Source: Brassica napus (lineage: Eukaryota > Streptophyta > Magnoliopsida > Brassicales > Brassicaceae). Taken from it: a stretch of 64,000 nt of DNA. The notes beneath the pieces were generated by a model. That model made no database searches. It was not told where the DNA came from and saw only the letters and a list, made by a program, of their open reading frames with translations. Made by a program: the position numbers and the translations under genes. Positions 1 through 10,909 of the stretch are shown piece by piece. The stretch spans positions 11,325,065 through 11,389,064 of the forward strand of contig NC_063452.1 of the NCBI RefSeq assembly GCF_020379485.1, in the 5' to 3' direction. Numbering within the stretch: position 1 is the first letter of the stretch; every line of letters starts with the position of its first letter.

Positions 1-1012
1 TTGTGTACCCATTTGTTGTAGTAACTTGTGCATCACTATTTCTCCTTTGGTTGACATATATATGAGAGATCTGTTTACAAGGATTTTCAACCCCTGTTCA
101 GTATCAAAGTGATTGTCAGCGAACATGGCTTTCACAAGATCACTTTCCTTATAGTTAAAGAAGACGGCAATGTGGAGAAATAAAGATTGCTCTTTCTCAT
201 GTAAACTCTCATAACCGACTCGTATTGCGTCCTCAATATCCCGATCAAGAATAGTTTCTAGCCTGTGGATTACGCCTTTCCACTCGTCCTCATTTTTTTC
301 ACGTAAAGATGAACCCACTACACGGAGACCCAATGGAAGGTTGCAACAAAGCTCTGTTACTCTTTTAGCATGCTCTTTAAAACAATTGTGTGGATAGCTT
401 TGTCTAATGCATATCTACATAAGATCTTGAGAGCTTCTTCATCAGATGGAAACCTCACATGGTACATATTATTGATACCATGTTGCTGCAAAATCTCTTT
501 GTTTTCTGTGGTAACTACAATCCTACTTCCTGGACCAAACCATGTAGTCTCATTCGCCAACGCCTCTAATTGCTTTACATCGTTCACATCATCAAGAACG
601 ATTAGCACTTTTTGGTCGTGTAACCTCTCTTGTATCATACCTAGATGGCATATCCTGATACCATCCTGGTTGAGTATATTTGAAAGGAGTTGTTCTTGTA
701 AACGCAGTTTCAACCCATACTCATCAAAACCACAATGATAGCTTCCCCTAAGGTTGTCAACAAAACAAGTAAGCTGAAACCTATTAGAGAGTAGGCTGTG
801 TAAAGCTCTAGCAATGGTTGTCTTGCCAATGCCTGCAGGGCCAGAGATCGCAACCATTCCGAACTCCATCATAATTTAGATCTGGCAAAAACTCCATTTT
901 TCTCAAATGAGCTTCAAGTCCAACCATGCCATCAAAATTTCTAGACGGTGTAGCATTCAGTTTATCTGAAACATCTCTGGCAATCTTCTTGATCATTTTT
1001 GCTTCATTATCC

Positions 1013-2258
1013 CTATCACAAGAGAAAGAAAAGAAAAAAAAGCATTGTTTCCGTCAAATAGTCACAGAGAAAACATTCCTCTGTTCCCAATCATTTATAA
1101 TTTTATGACATGCATTTTTAATATTTATTCAACAAAAACATGCTCGTAATTAAATGTAATCCTTATTCATTATTAACACCATACCATTATTTTATTTTAT
1201 TTTCCCTGGAGATTACGCTTAATAGAACCTAAGAGCATGATTAATGGGAGGTTCCTAAGGTGGAGTTCTTAGCGACGGGTTCTTAGGGGGAGAGGGGTTA
1301 TTGGGCAAAAAATTCTAGAGGAGTTATTAAATTTTGAGATTCCATTGTTATTGATCTGTGAATTTTTAAAATCTAAATAGAATCCATTGTTATTTGAGTG
1401 ATGATTTTTAAATTCCACTCAAATTTGTTATTGGAAAAGTTTAGTTTTCATTGATTTTAAGATTCTATTAAAATCTATTGTTATTGGGATGTAAATTTTC
1501 TTTGTTTTTACTCGTAGTACACAACTTTGAGAATATCATCTATACCCATAAGATTTTTGAAATCAATGTAATAAAATACACTCACATACAAAAACTCAAA
1601 TTGAAAAATGAAATAATATACAAATCACAACTTTAACATAATACAATTCACAACTTAAAAATAATAGAAAAAATATTAAAAATTTAATATAAAAATTGTA
1701 AAAATAGTTTTCAAAAGCACTTTCGAATTTAAAAAAAAACATTTCAAAAATAATAATTCAATTTTTTTTTACAAAATTCAAATTTAAAACATATATTTCG
1801 AAATTATATAAAATTTTTATTTTTATTTTTATTATTTATATCTATAAAGTAAGAAGTAGAAATTAATGTTTTTGGTTATTTTATTTCTTGAGATTTTTTT
1901 TGTGACAAAAACTTTTTTAAAAGTTGTTTAAGAATTGCCTTAATTGAAATGATTTTCTTTCCTTTTATTCAACCACCATTAATTTTTACTTTAAAAGTTA
2001 ATAACAATCAGTAGAATTCTATACACAAGTAAAAAAATCTATGTAAAAGTATTTGATAAAATTTGTTAAATCTAGTTAACTTGTAAAATCCTCTCAACTA
2101 TTAAAATCATCAAATTTCACAGAAATTCATGTTCCAATACCTCCCCTTATATTCCGGTAAGAACATCACCTTAAGAACTTTCCATTAATTATATGCTCTA
2201 AGAAATAATTTGTCCACAAAAAAGAACCTAAGAAATAAAAGACTAATTGAGCACAAAC
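1013..2258 (-). other. Intron 1 of TNL pseudogene A
   Basis: Intron between the TIR and NB-ARC exons of pseudogene A, with donor GTTTGT (minus strand) after 2259 and acceptor ...GATAG before 1012. Most of it is a transposon-derived insert at 1233-2198. Outside that insert I see only AT-rich sequence and no coding content. Confidence 0.75.
1233..2198. mobile_element. Harbinger-type non-autonomous element (TSD TAA)
   Basis: Terminal inverted repeats GAGCATGATTAATGG (left) and CCATTAATTATATGCTC (right) are flanked on both sides by TAA, the 3-bp target duplication typical of PIF/Harbinger (Tourist-like) elements. It has no coding capacity. The middle is extremely AT-rich and holds repeats of the kind ATTCCATTGTTATT. 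A second pair of ends (GGGGTTATTGG near 1294 and CCAATACCTCCCC near 2140) suggests another MITE nested inside. It sits in intron 1 of TNL pseudogene A. The superfamily is inferred from TSD length and end sequence only. Confidence 0.7.
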
Positions 2259-2422
2259 CATCTTAAGAAGTCTTCTCCAGCAATGTTTCCCACATCGTTC
2301 AAAGCTTTGCTCCATTTCTGTTTTTCCTCATCCGTCAGATTCTTACGTGCACAAGTTTCACTGAAACTATCCTGAAATCGCCTGTCTGTATCCGTACATC
2401 GGATGGCTTCACTCCGTAGAAG

Positions 2423-2712
2423 TGTGAACATTTGAGAACTAGATACAGTTGTGTTTTATTGAAACATATACTAAGATAGCTCAATGAGCTTTATTGAAAT
2501 ATAAAGAACAGAAAGGGAAATACTTTGGGTTGTCTGCAAGAGATTCAAGAGTTGTATTGATGATTCATAAAGATGAGAAGAGAGGCTGCTAGAAAGCGCA
2601 GCCAAAATTACAACTTCAGAACTGTTAACAACATATATATATATGAGTCTATAACCCTAGTCTAAAAGCTTCTACTGGATCATAAGGTTGGGCTTTTATT
2701 TGGGCTTCAATA
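2423..2712 (-). repeat. 3' LTR of the short LTR element
   Basis: 290-bp long terminal repeat, nearly identical to 3618-3905, which suggests a recent insertion. It includes a short AT microsatellite near 2632 that differs in length between the two LTRs. Confidence 0.9.
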
Positions 2713-3617
2713 CTCCCCCGCAAACTTAGCGTAGGTGGATCTCAACGGAGCCTAAGTTTGAACCTCAAATGATGGCTTGGTGGAAAAAGTAGTGGAAGAA
2801 TGATCACATGGAGCTATAGGTGTAATCTTCAATTCACCACACAGAAGAGATTGTTTGGTCTATTCTTGGAGAGTATCGCATGGCTTCACTCAGAGGTTTC
2901 TCTTGAACTTGGAGAGCTTAGTCGATCTCACTCAGAGGTACACTGTGACCTTTCTTTCTCACAAAGAGCCCGGGTTCTTTTGTGACCCATGTAACTCATC
3001 AAATTTGTCTAATAACAAAAGGGACTTTCCCACAACAACTTAGATCCCTTCCACTATCTATCTTCCATCAATAACCAGTTCCAGACCAATAAACCATACC
3101 GGCATTGTCCTATGAAACTATGACTACCCGGCATTACTCCAGATTCCAATCCTAGCCAGCCAACAGAACCACCAAACCAAGCGACCACAATGTTCTTCTC
3201 CATCTATCAAACGTCAGTTTCATTTTTTTTTTCAGATGAAAAGAAACAGTTACCATGATTTATGTCTGATGATTGCATCTTCAGAAGAATTATCACCCTT
3301 GCTGTCACGTGTCTCTGAACCCAGAAACAATCCACTGTTGTCTCAGCTTGTGTTCAGATCTGATGAAAGCTTCGACCTTGGACTCCTTGCTTGTGCCATC
3401 CGACAGAAAGAGAAATGAGACAACTTGGCAAGCCAGCTTCTTCAAATAAAAGAAGCAAGTCTTGGTTTTGGTCAGGACAGTGTTGATAGGATCTGTCTTG
3501 GTCGCTGGTTCTTCTTTTTTTTTTTTTTTTAGAGGAAAAAGAGATGACTGATGGAGCTTGGGAGAAGTTGAGATGAAGTCTAGACACCAAGATCTAATCC
3601 CTGGTGCTCTGATACCA

Positions 3618-3905
3618 TGTGAACATTTGAGAACTAGATAGAGTTGTGTTTTATTGAAACATATACTAAGATAACTCAATGAGCTTTATTGAAATATAAA
3701 GAACAGAAAGGGAAAGACTTTGGGTTGTCTGCAAGAGATTCAAGAGTTGTATTGATGATTCACAAAGATGAGAAGAGAGGCTGCTAGAAAGCGCAGCCAA
3801 AATTACAACTTCAGAACCGTTAACAACATATATATATATATATATATGAGTCTATAACCCTAGTCTAAAAGCTCATAAGGTTGGGCTTTTCTTTGGGTTT
3901 CAATA
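3618..3905 (-). repeat. 5' LTR of the short LTR element
   Basis: 288-bp long terminal repeat next to the primer-binding site. It differs from the 3' LTR by a few substitutions, a longer AT microsatellite (near 3829-3847) and loss of about 11 bp near 3872. Confidence 0.9.
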
Positions 3906-4224
3906 AGAAGATGGTCATCACTATCTGCCCGATAGTTTCCTTGCACTTCAGTATCTCCACCAATTCATCCAGACACCAGATTGAAGAAGCATATTTCTTG
4001 GAGAGAATCACGATCGAGATCCTCGATTCTCTTATAGCTTCTGTGAGTGAAGGGGAAATTGTTAAACATCTCTCAATCTCTTGATCGTCAAACATAGTGA
4101 TCCCATTGCGTTTAAACTGATCACGCATGTGACTGAGAAGTGTTTTGCGGACGTCAGGCCCGTCGAAGCTCGGGAAGACATTGTAACTGTAGTTACGAGA
4201 CGTAAAAGAGGAAGAAGAAGCCAT

Positions 4225-4348
4225 GAGAGACGGACGAGCTAAGAAAGATGGAAATGGGACATGAGTTGGTGAAGATAAAAATAAAATCAGATATTCTGCT
4301 CGTCATATTCTTCGGTAAACTGTACTTGCCTATATTCAATATACAACC
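4225..4348. other. Upstream region of TNL pseudogene A
   Basis: Short sequence ahead of the TIR ATG, cut by a hAT-like element whose left target duplication is at 4341-4348. No promoter element could be assigned with confidence. Confidence 0.4.
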
Positions 4349-5026
4349 TAGGGGTGGGCGTTCGGGTATCCATTCGGGTTCGGTTCGGGTTTATTCGGGT
4401 TTCGGGTTTTCAGGGTTAAAGATTTTAGCTCCATTCGGGTATTTCTAAATTTCGGTTCGGGTTCGGTTCGGATCTTTGCGGGTTCGGTTCGGGTTCGGAT
4501 AACCCATTTAAATGATTTTTAAAATTTTAAAATTCAATATATAGTTTCAATTTCTCAAAATCTGTAAATAAAATACTATATAACATATAAACTTGAATAA
4601 CATATGTCAGAGTACCTAAACTTAACATATAAATTGGTTTGTTTGAATATTTTGATAGACAATCAGTAGACATTTCAACTATTTTTGGTTTTTGAGTATA
4701 TTTTATACTATTTTAGAAATTTACTTTTGAATATTTGTATATATTTTCAAGTATTTTAGACAACTTAAAAGTATCTTATATATTTTGAATGTTTTTAATA
4801 TACATCGAATCTAAAAATAATTAATATATTTAGATATATAAATCTATTTCGGATACATTCGGGTACCCGAAATACTTCGGTTCTGGTCGGGTTCGGTTTC
4901 GGTTCTCTGGATACCAAAATTTTGAACCCGTTCGGATATTTAATCAATTTCGGTTCGGATTCGGTACTACTTTTTCGGATCGGATTCGGTTCTGTTCTTC
5001 GGATTCGGATTTTTTGCCCAGCCCTA
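4349..5026. mobile_element. hAT-type non-autonomous element rich in CGGTTCGG
   Basis: Inverted ends TAGGGGTGGGCG and (reverse complement) TAGGGCTGGGCA, flanked by a perfect 8-bp direct repeat ATACAACC at 4341-4348 and 5027-5034. An 8-bp TSD with such ends is typical of the hAT superfamily. Both subterminal zones are arrays of TTCGGGT/CGGTTCGG-like units (4360-4500 and 4850-5010). The core is AT-rich and non-coding. A diverged relative lies at about 35740-36350. Confidence 0.8.
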
Positions 5027-5297
5027 ATACAACCGTTAAATTTTTAATTATTTGTACATAAAAACAAAAAAGAGAGCACCCTTGTGTTTATTAGTTATAG
5101 ACTTTGACAAACATTATCTGACCGCTTTAAAAATACTGTTCATTTGTTCGTTTGTATATTGGAAGGTGCATCAAGATATTCATCTGGATGTTGTTTGTTT
5201 ATATTTTTGCATCTGCATACTGATAGGATCATGGTCAATGATGTGATAAGTGTGGCTCCTATATTAATGGGAAGTCTCCCCCTTGTTCAACATATTA

Positions 5298-6107
5298 GGG
5301 CAACCCCTAAGTGAGTTCTTAGTGATTTTTTTTAATATTAAAGTAAAGTTAAAAACTTCATGTAAGAGATTTATAATTTTAGTGCTCCATTGATATTTTT
5401 TTAATTAGAGGTTCTTAAAAAAAATTAATTAAACATTATTTTATTAAAGATAAAATTTATTTTTTTAAACAAAAACAAAGTTAAACATAACATTTGAAAC
5501 ATAGATTTTAAAATAAAAACATAAAAACATAAAACAAAGATTACTAAAATAAACGATAATAATTTCAAAGAGGCATCCAAGCTCAATTGTTGTCTTGATC
5601 ACGTCCAAGATTCACGATGAAATTGTACAATCTAAGACATGCATAATTAAAATATTCAAACATTAAAACATATTAACTCATCTTTACTTTTCGATTCGCC
5701 GACAGTCACCGTTTTCCTTCGTCTCCGACAGCAACCACAAGAGAGATCTCGCCGTTTTCCTTGGTCAATGAGAGCAACCGTTAGAGGAGACGCCGATTTC
5801 CTTCGTCGACATGAGCCACCGAGAGACACGCCGTTCATTGGGTAGAGCCACCGAGAAGTAGAGAAATCGTCATTTCGTCGCCGGGAGATGAGGGAAGGAA
5901 AAAAGAAAAAAGGAAAAGAAGAAACGAGACGAAACATCGCGACACCACCGCTCCTCTCTCCAATGAAATCAAGACACATGGCTATTAAGAGCCGTGCCTT
6001 CGCTCCCTTAATTAAGGGACGCGTCTTCGTTTAAAATGGGTTTTACATTTATTTTTAGTCACACTTAAGCTAAGATCCCTTCTTAAGGGATTACAATAAA
6101 CATGCTC
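5298..6107. mobile_element. Harbinger-like non-autonomous element (TSD TTA)
   Basis: Ends GGGCAACCCCTAAG (left) and ...AACATGCTC (right, i.e. GAGCATGTT in reverse) are flanked by TTA at 5295-5297 and 6108-6110. The right half (5690-5980) is GC-richer, with CGTCGTCTCCGACAGC-like sequence that translates as an arginine/serine-rich open frame of 107 codons on the minus strand. I do not recognise it; it may be a captured host fragment. No transposase is present. Confidence 0.55.
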
Positions 6108-6110
6108 TTA

Positions 6111-6723
6111 GTTGTTTAGTTGTAAGTTATTATTTTCTTTTAAAACCAATGAAGTTTTTCAAAATAGTATAATTAGTAAAAATAATTACTCTTTATATAC
6201 ATATTAGTAAATATAATTTTAACTCTGTTATTTATTTGGAGTCTCTTTTATAATAAAATATTTATGTTAAACTTTTTAGGTTTAATATTCAAAAAGAATT
6301 TCGTACTACAGTACTTTTGAAGATCAAGGTGTTGTTGTTTATATTGACAACTGGAGGTTGGTTCATTGCCTTAAAAGGATTCAAGAAAGAAAAGAAGAAG
6401 ATCATTAGAAACGTTGAACGAAAACTATGTGGTTATCAAAACCGAACGTGCACATCAAAGACTAAGTCAAAATCTTCCGGAGCAACCTCAACTGCGCGCT
6501 TTGGAAATTTTTGTGTTGTTTTTGCAAGATCAGCATTATAAACCAGAAGGTAGGCTAAGACATAGCAATAAGCATGAATGAGAGAATAATGAAATGCAAC
6601 AGAAAAAAATGTGTTTCACTGGATGAAGAGTAGTTTGTCTTTAAAAAGGAAAAAATGACCATAACAACGGAAGGTGCTCTTATTATGCTGCATCATATCA
6701 AAGAAAACACAATCCATAAAACT
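6111..6723. other. Intergenic, nothing recognised
   Basis: AT-rich at 6111-6320, then mixed sequence up to the 3' end of the sulfotransferase pseudogene. A 74-codon open frame at 6317-6541 (plus) has no recognisable motif and is probably chance. Confidence 0.4.
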
Positions 6724-7718
6724 CTAAAATTTTAAACCACAACCTTGCAATTTTTCTTGGATGATCATGTCTATCTTGTTCTCCATTTCAGGTGTAAGAT
6801 AATTTTTCGAGTCACCGACTTCCCCTTTACGGAAAAAAAAACTGTGCTCCACATTGTTTATGGACTGTCCCTGTTTTGTTAACCTCCAAACTTCTCAGAT
6901 TACGCAGAGAGCAAAGGTCCAAGATCTTGTCCAAAGATCCACTATCTTCTTCTTGCTTAGTAAAAGGACAACCCAAGAAGACCGCAAGTCTCTTGATCTG
7001 ATCACGAGGCTCGGCTTTCATTTCCTCATACCTCATGAAAAGGACATAATTGGGGTCTTCCAAGCTTCCTCTCCAGTAACTCAATATATGTTCCCAAAAA
7101 GGTCCAAAATAGTTAGTTCCATTGCAGAACTCTTCAAACCTAGACTCGAGAACGCTTCTGGTTGGTTCAATTTTATAAATAGCACTGCTATAAAACCAAC
7201 ACGAAATCAACGTGTCCTTCACGTTCCTACACACGTACACAATCTTGCAAGGAGAGTGCTTGAGGGCTTCGCGCGTGGATTGTGTGCAGTGGCATATGAG
7301 TCGAGAACAGCCTCGGAGGTGCTGAGAACTTGGCTAGGTTAGGACTTGAGCTTTCGGAGTACACATCGATCTCCAAGAATGGTATAATGCCATGAGGATT
7401 ATCATATAGAAGAGGGTGATCAGCATCATCAGAAGAATGTTTCTTAGATCTCTCAAGGAGAGCGACTGTGAGGGCCTTGAGCCAAGTAGTGCCTGATTTG
7501 GGATAGGAAGCAAGGATTATATCAGTGTCTTGCGGTTGAAAACCTCTCTGGAAATTGAGAACACCTTGGAGGGTGTTGTAAAAGTACCAACATCCTTGAT
7601 ATTTACAAATCTTATTCCCTTGGTAATCTATGCGTGAAGGAAGCGAAGAGATCAACTTCTTGGTTTCTTCACTTATCTCGTCGTCTCTTACGTTGGACGG
7701 AAGCTCCTTCGGATCCAT
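6724..7718 (-). pseudogene. Cytosolic sulfotransferase pseudogene, SOT5-like
   Basis: Related to plant cytosolic sulfotransferases, which move sulfate from PAPS to small acceptors such as flavonoids. Starts MDPKELPSNVRDDE at 7718. The PAPS-binding P-loop YPKSGTTW is intact, followed by FSTHMP, the 3'-phosphate motif VCRNVKDTLIS, and the C-terminal KGEVGDSKNYLTPEMENKID ending EKLQGCGLKF at 6724. It is intronless and about 330 codons over all frames, normal for the family. Two frame breaks are seen: one near 7262 (around ATCCACGCGCGAAGCCC) before the CRNVKD motif, and one in a run of nine A at 6833-6841 that gives a premature stop. The second could be a sequencing error; the first is harder to dismiss. 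Similarity to AtSOT5 (At3g45070) is from memory. Confidence 0.85.
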
Positions 7719-8038
7719 TTGTTTTGTTGGTTCTTGACTTCTTGTTGAAGAAAGATGTGTTTAAGCTTCAAACGAAGTCATGATAGATATAAGAGAAGAA
7801 ATTAAGCCAGAAAACAGATTATTGCTGGTAATAAAGACGAAACCTAATAGAGTCAGACACAAGAACAGCTGTAGGCAACTAAACTTGTGGAATTACAGCT
7901 GGGTTTGTATGATATATTAATAGGCCTAGTGGTTACATGAGATTCTCACAGACTACTGCCAAAAATCGCATGTTTGATACTTTTTGGGCACAATGGTATT
8001 ATATTTTTCCAAATAATCTTTTTAGAGTTTTTTTAATA
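7719..8038. other. Upstream of the sulfotransferase pseudogene
   Basis: Presumed 5' flank of the sulfotransferase pseudogene. No clear TATA box or other site was identified. Confidence 0.35.
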
Positions 8039-8283
8039 CTCCCTCTGTTTTTTTAAGTAGTTTTAGATGAATGCACAAATATTAGAAAAGTTATTAAGTT
8101 TTCCAGAAATAGCATTTGATATATAAATTAGGTGTAGTTAAATCAATCATAAATAAGTATATATTATTTGATTGGTAACACTATACCCAATAAAAATAAA
8201 AATTATTTTAAATTATGAAAGCTACTTATATTTTGAAACAAACAAATTTTGCTTAAACTATTTACAATAAAAAACAGAGAGAG
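8039..8283. mobile_element. Stowaway-type MITE
   Basis: 245-bp element with inverted ends CTCCCTCTGTTTTTT and AAAAAACAGAGAGAG, flanked by TA on both sides. The CTCCCTC(T/C)GTTT terminus with a TA target duplication is the signature of Tc1/mariner-derived Stowaway elements. Non-coding. Confidence 0.85.
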
Positions 8284-8285
8284 TA

Positions 8286-8758
8286 TGTGATTTTTTTTAA
8301 GATGAAGTTAATCCCTATAAAAAAATTTACTCACAATAGTTTATACCATAAAAAGTTGTAAAAAATTTGGGAGCACATAAATCTCTCTCTAGAAAGTTCT
8401 CCCTATTTCGAAAACAAACAAAAGTAGATCGCGCCTCGCTCCGACGTGGTCTTGTCGGTGTCAACAGTTCATTAAAAATGTCTACATTCAGCTATATTTC
8501 TTGAGTGATTAAATAGATTATTAATAATATCAGTAGAACAGGAAATAGATAAAACAAGTGAATATTCAAAGTTGATAACCGATTTTCATGAAAAAGGTGA
8601 AATTTTTATTAGTATTTATGTATTTATTTTTCTATGAAAACTAATTTAATAACATTTTATATTATTTTAATTAAAAATATATTTAAAACGTATAAAATAA
8701 AAACTACATGACAATATTTTCCTCATATATTTTAGGTGCCGACTGACACTGATCAATA
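8286..8758. other. Intergenic, AT-rich
   Basis: No gene or clear repeat recognised. A GC-richer patch (8420-8460) stands out in an otherwise AT-rich stretch. Confidence 0.35.
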
Positions 8759-10365
8759 TCTTATACAATAAAGTAGACTATACTCTTTTCTCCTTGCGCC
8801 ACGTCATTATGGAGAGTGGGGCATTTCGCGACACGTGTCAAAATTTTGTGATAATGGTGTTTCTCACGCGTTGATATCCCTACCGTTCACGCGCGATCCG
8901 TTCTGTTGCGGTGAAATGCTGTGTTAGAATTGGGCCTCGCTTCTTTTTTAAAAAAATTGAGCCCATTTCCTATTTGTGGCCCATTTGAATTAGGGATATT
9001 CATCGTTCTTCTTCTTCCGGCTGATTCTTCGCCGAACCCACACACCAGACGAAACACCACCCTCTTCTCGAGCCGTAACGTCTTCTGGATTCTTTAATCC
9101 GCCATTAAATTAGGCTTCACTATCTCACTCTTGAAGGTCAGGCTTATAGTCAAAACAGACCTACTAATGGACAGGCTTATAGTCAAAACAGACCTACTAA
9201 TGGACGTTCCTTCCTTGGCAAGGTATCTCTCCCAGGGACCTCTTTTGTTCCTCATTCTGATGCTGTTATTCTTCACTTCCCATGGAGAAACGTGGGATAC
9301 AAAACTCCGTTCTTTTTGTTTTCATTCTATGATTACAAAAGTTGAAATCAAATTTGTTTATAATTTTCATATTTATTAGTTTTATTTAGTTCAGAACAGT
9401 TATACTAGATTGTTGTTTTGTTTGATTTAGAACCGGTTAGCTAAATATAATAATTTTTTGATTTTGTATGATTTTGATCGTTTTTACTCTAAGGTGTCAA
9501 CCATTTGCATCTATACGTTTAGAACTTAAGGATCTGTGTTATTTATACTGACTTCTATGTATTATGTGATATTATCAATGTTTAGAACAACACCGGCTCT
9601 ATCCGCTAAAAAGCGAAAAACAAAACGCAACATAACATCTGGTACTAGGCTTTCCACTATTATATGATGTCTGCCTAATAAAAATAAAATAAAAGGCTTT
9701 ATTGGGTTTTTATTTACAATATGACTTCTGTCATTATTGTTCTCAATAAGATATTTTTTAAAAAATATTTTTCTATCTCTTTCACACCATTTAGATATTT
9801 TACTTTCGCAAAATTACAAATTTCTATATTTATTAAACCACTCCGTTTCTAAATCAGAAACTCAAATTTACATACCACAAATATAAAATCACCAATGCCA
9901 TAAAATCCATCTTGGTATATTCAACATGTACCAAGTACCAAGTTAAGCTCTCAAACAATGACATCATATCCTTATGATAACGGATCGATGCTACCGAATT
10001 CTAGATTTCTGTTGATCTTCACTTTGTACCTCTATGCTTTGTTTGCTATCCCTTATAAAGTGCTCAAACAAAATTACAATTAATCAATAATATATTATAC
10101 TTATTAACCCTTCTCTTTCTGTTCCCATGCAATATCCTCTGAACCCACGTCCTTATAAAACAATAACTTTCAACCCAAGCTCCAACACATCTAAGAATTA
10201 ACTTCACCCTAATCTCCAGCAAACTACATTTTTTCCACGAACGACTTCAAAAGAGACAAATATATTACTGTCACTAACCAATACCAAATGACTCAACCAA
10301 ATCCTTAACAACTTATTAGACAACAAAACATACGAACCCGGCGCGTAGCGCCAGAATACCTCTAG
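8759..10365 (+). mobile_element. Non-autonomous Helitron with captured gene fragment
   Basis: The 5' end TCTTATACAATAAAGTAGACTAT follows an A. It resembles the starts at 24356 and 62523, each of which continues with a short leader and a CACGTC or CACATGTC stretch. The 3' end has the hairpin GGCGCGTAGCGCC, then AGAATACCTCTAG followed by T: the CTRR terminus and A/T target of Helitrons. No Rep/helicase is seen. It carries a GC-richer segment at 8940-9300 that looks like a promoter, 5' UTR and part of a coding exon of a host gene I cannot name. That exon holds a 33-bp in-frame tandem duplication. Confidence 0.72.
9141..9206 (+). repeat. 33-bp tandem duplication inside the captured fragment
   Basis: Two adjacent copies of a 33-bp unit beginning GGCTTATAGTCAAAACAGAC (9141 and 9174). 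The length is a multiple of three, and the reading frame through both copies stays open (QAYSQNRPTNG twice), as expected if the sequence was once coding. Confidence 0.85.
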
Positions 10366-10461
10366 TATATATATATAACTGGTGAGGAAAAGCGGAAGAG
10401 TGATGTTCTCGGTTTATGAATGATAATATTAACCAATAGTTACAGCTTGGTTCTTCTATAA

Positions 10462-10500
<39 letters not shown>

Positions 10501-10579
10501 AGATTTCAAAATAATATCATTCTATTTTTTTAATAATTTTTAGTTGAACACTTTATTTTATTTTTCATTTCATTATCAA

Positions 10580-10623
<44 letters not shown>

Positions 10624-10909
10624 GTACATAGTCTTGCTAGATATATTTTACAAATTTAACAACAAAATTAATCAAAATTTTGGTGTATTTAAAACAAAAA
10701 GTATTAAGTTGAATTCCGAGAAGTAGATGCAATTCAACATATCCAAGTAATAATTAAATCGACTAGATATTATATATCTAAAATAACATGTCTAATTAAA
10801 ATAATATAATATTATTAATATAAGTTATATATATAATTATAAAATAAATTTAAATTCAAAATAATTTAAAACAACTTTCGGAATGTTGGAAGCTCCCGGT
10901 CTGTTGTGG
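10366..10909. repeat. AT-rich tract with long TA microsatellites
   Basis: Two TA-dinucleotide runs at about 10466-10496 and 10585-10620, separated and followed by AT-rich DNA. No gene is visible. Confidence 0.8.

Larger units (their letters stand above)
2423..3905 (-). mobile_element. Short non-autonomous LTR retrotransposon (TRIM/LARD-like) in the TIR exon of TNL A
   Basis: Two near-identical LTRs, 2423-2712 and 3618-3905, flank about 905 bp of non-coding DNA. The 5-bp target duplication AGAAG lies at 2418-2422 and 3906-3910. The element is on the minus strand: its primer-binding site TGGTATCAGAGC (3606-3617) abuts the 5' LTR and matches initiator-Met tRNA, as in many Copia elements, and a G-rich polypurine tract TTTGCGGGGGAG (2713-2724) abuts the 3' LTR. 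No gag or pol is visible, so it must have moved with enzymes supplied by another element. LTR ends are TA...CA rather than TG...CA. It splits the TIR coding sequence between the MTIF and YGV motifs. Confidence 0.92.
1..4224 (-). pseudogene. TNL pseudogene A (RLM1-like TIR-NBS-LRR), 5' part only
   Basis: Broken disease-resistance gene of the TIR-NBS-LRR class; the LRR part lies beyond the left edge. The TIR exon starts at the ATG at 4224 ([17 protein letters not shown]) and runs to a GT donor after 2259, but it is split by an LTR element at 2423-3905. The NB-ARC exon starts after an AG acceptor at 1012 and shows the P-loop GPAGIGKTT, kinase-2 [29 protein letters not shown] and MHKLLQQMG. Compared with intact TNL B there are three frame breaks: near 2370 in the TIR, a 1-nt gain near 868 just before the P-loop, and a 1-nt loss near 410 after RNBS-B. 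With the insertion no full protein is possible. It is tandem with TNL B and C on the same strand. Family call is sure; the RLM1 (At1g63880-like) assignment comes from remembered motif similarity and synteny. Confidence 0.9.
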
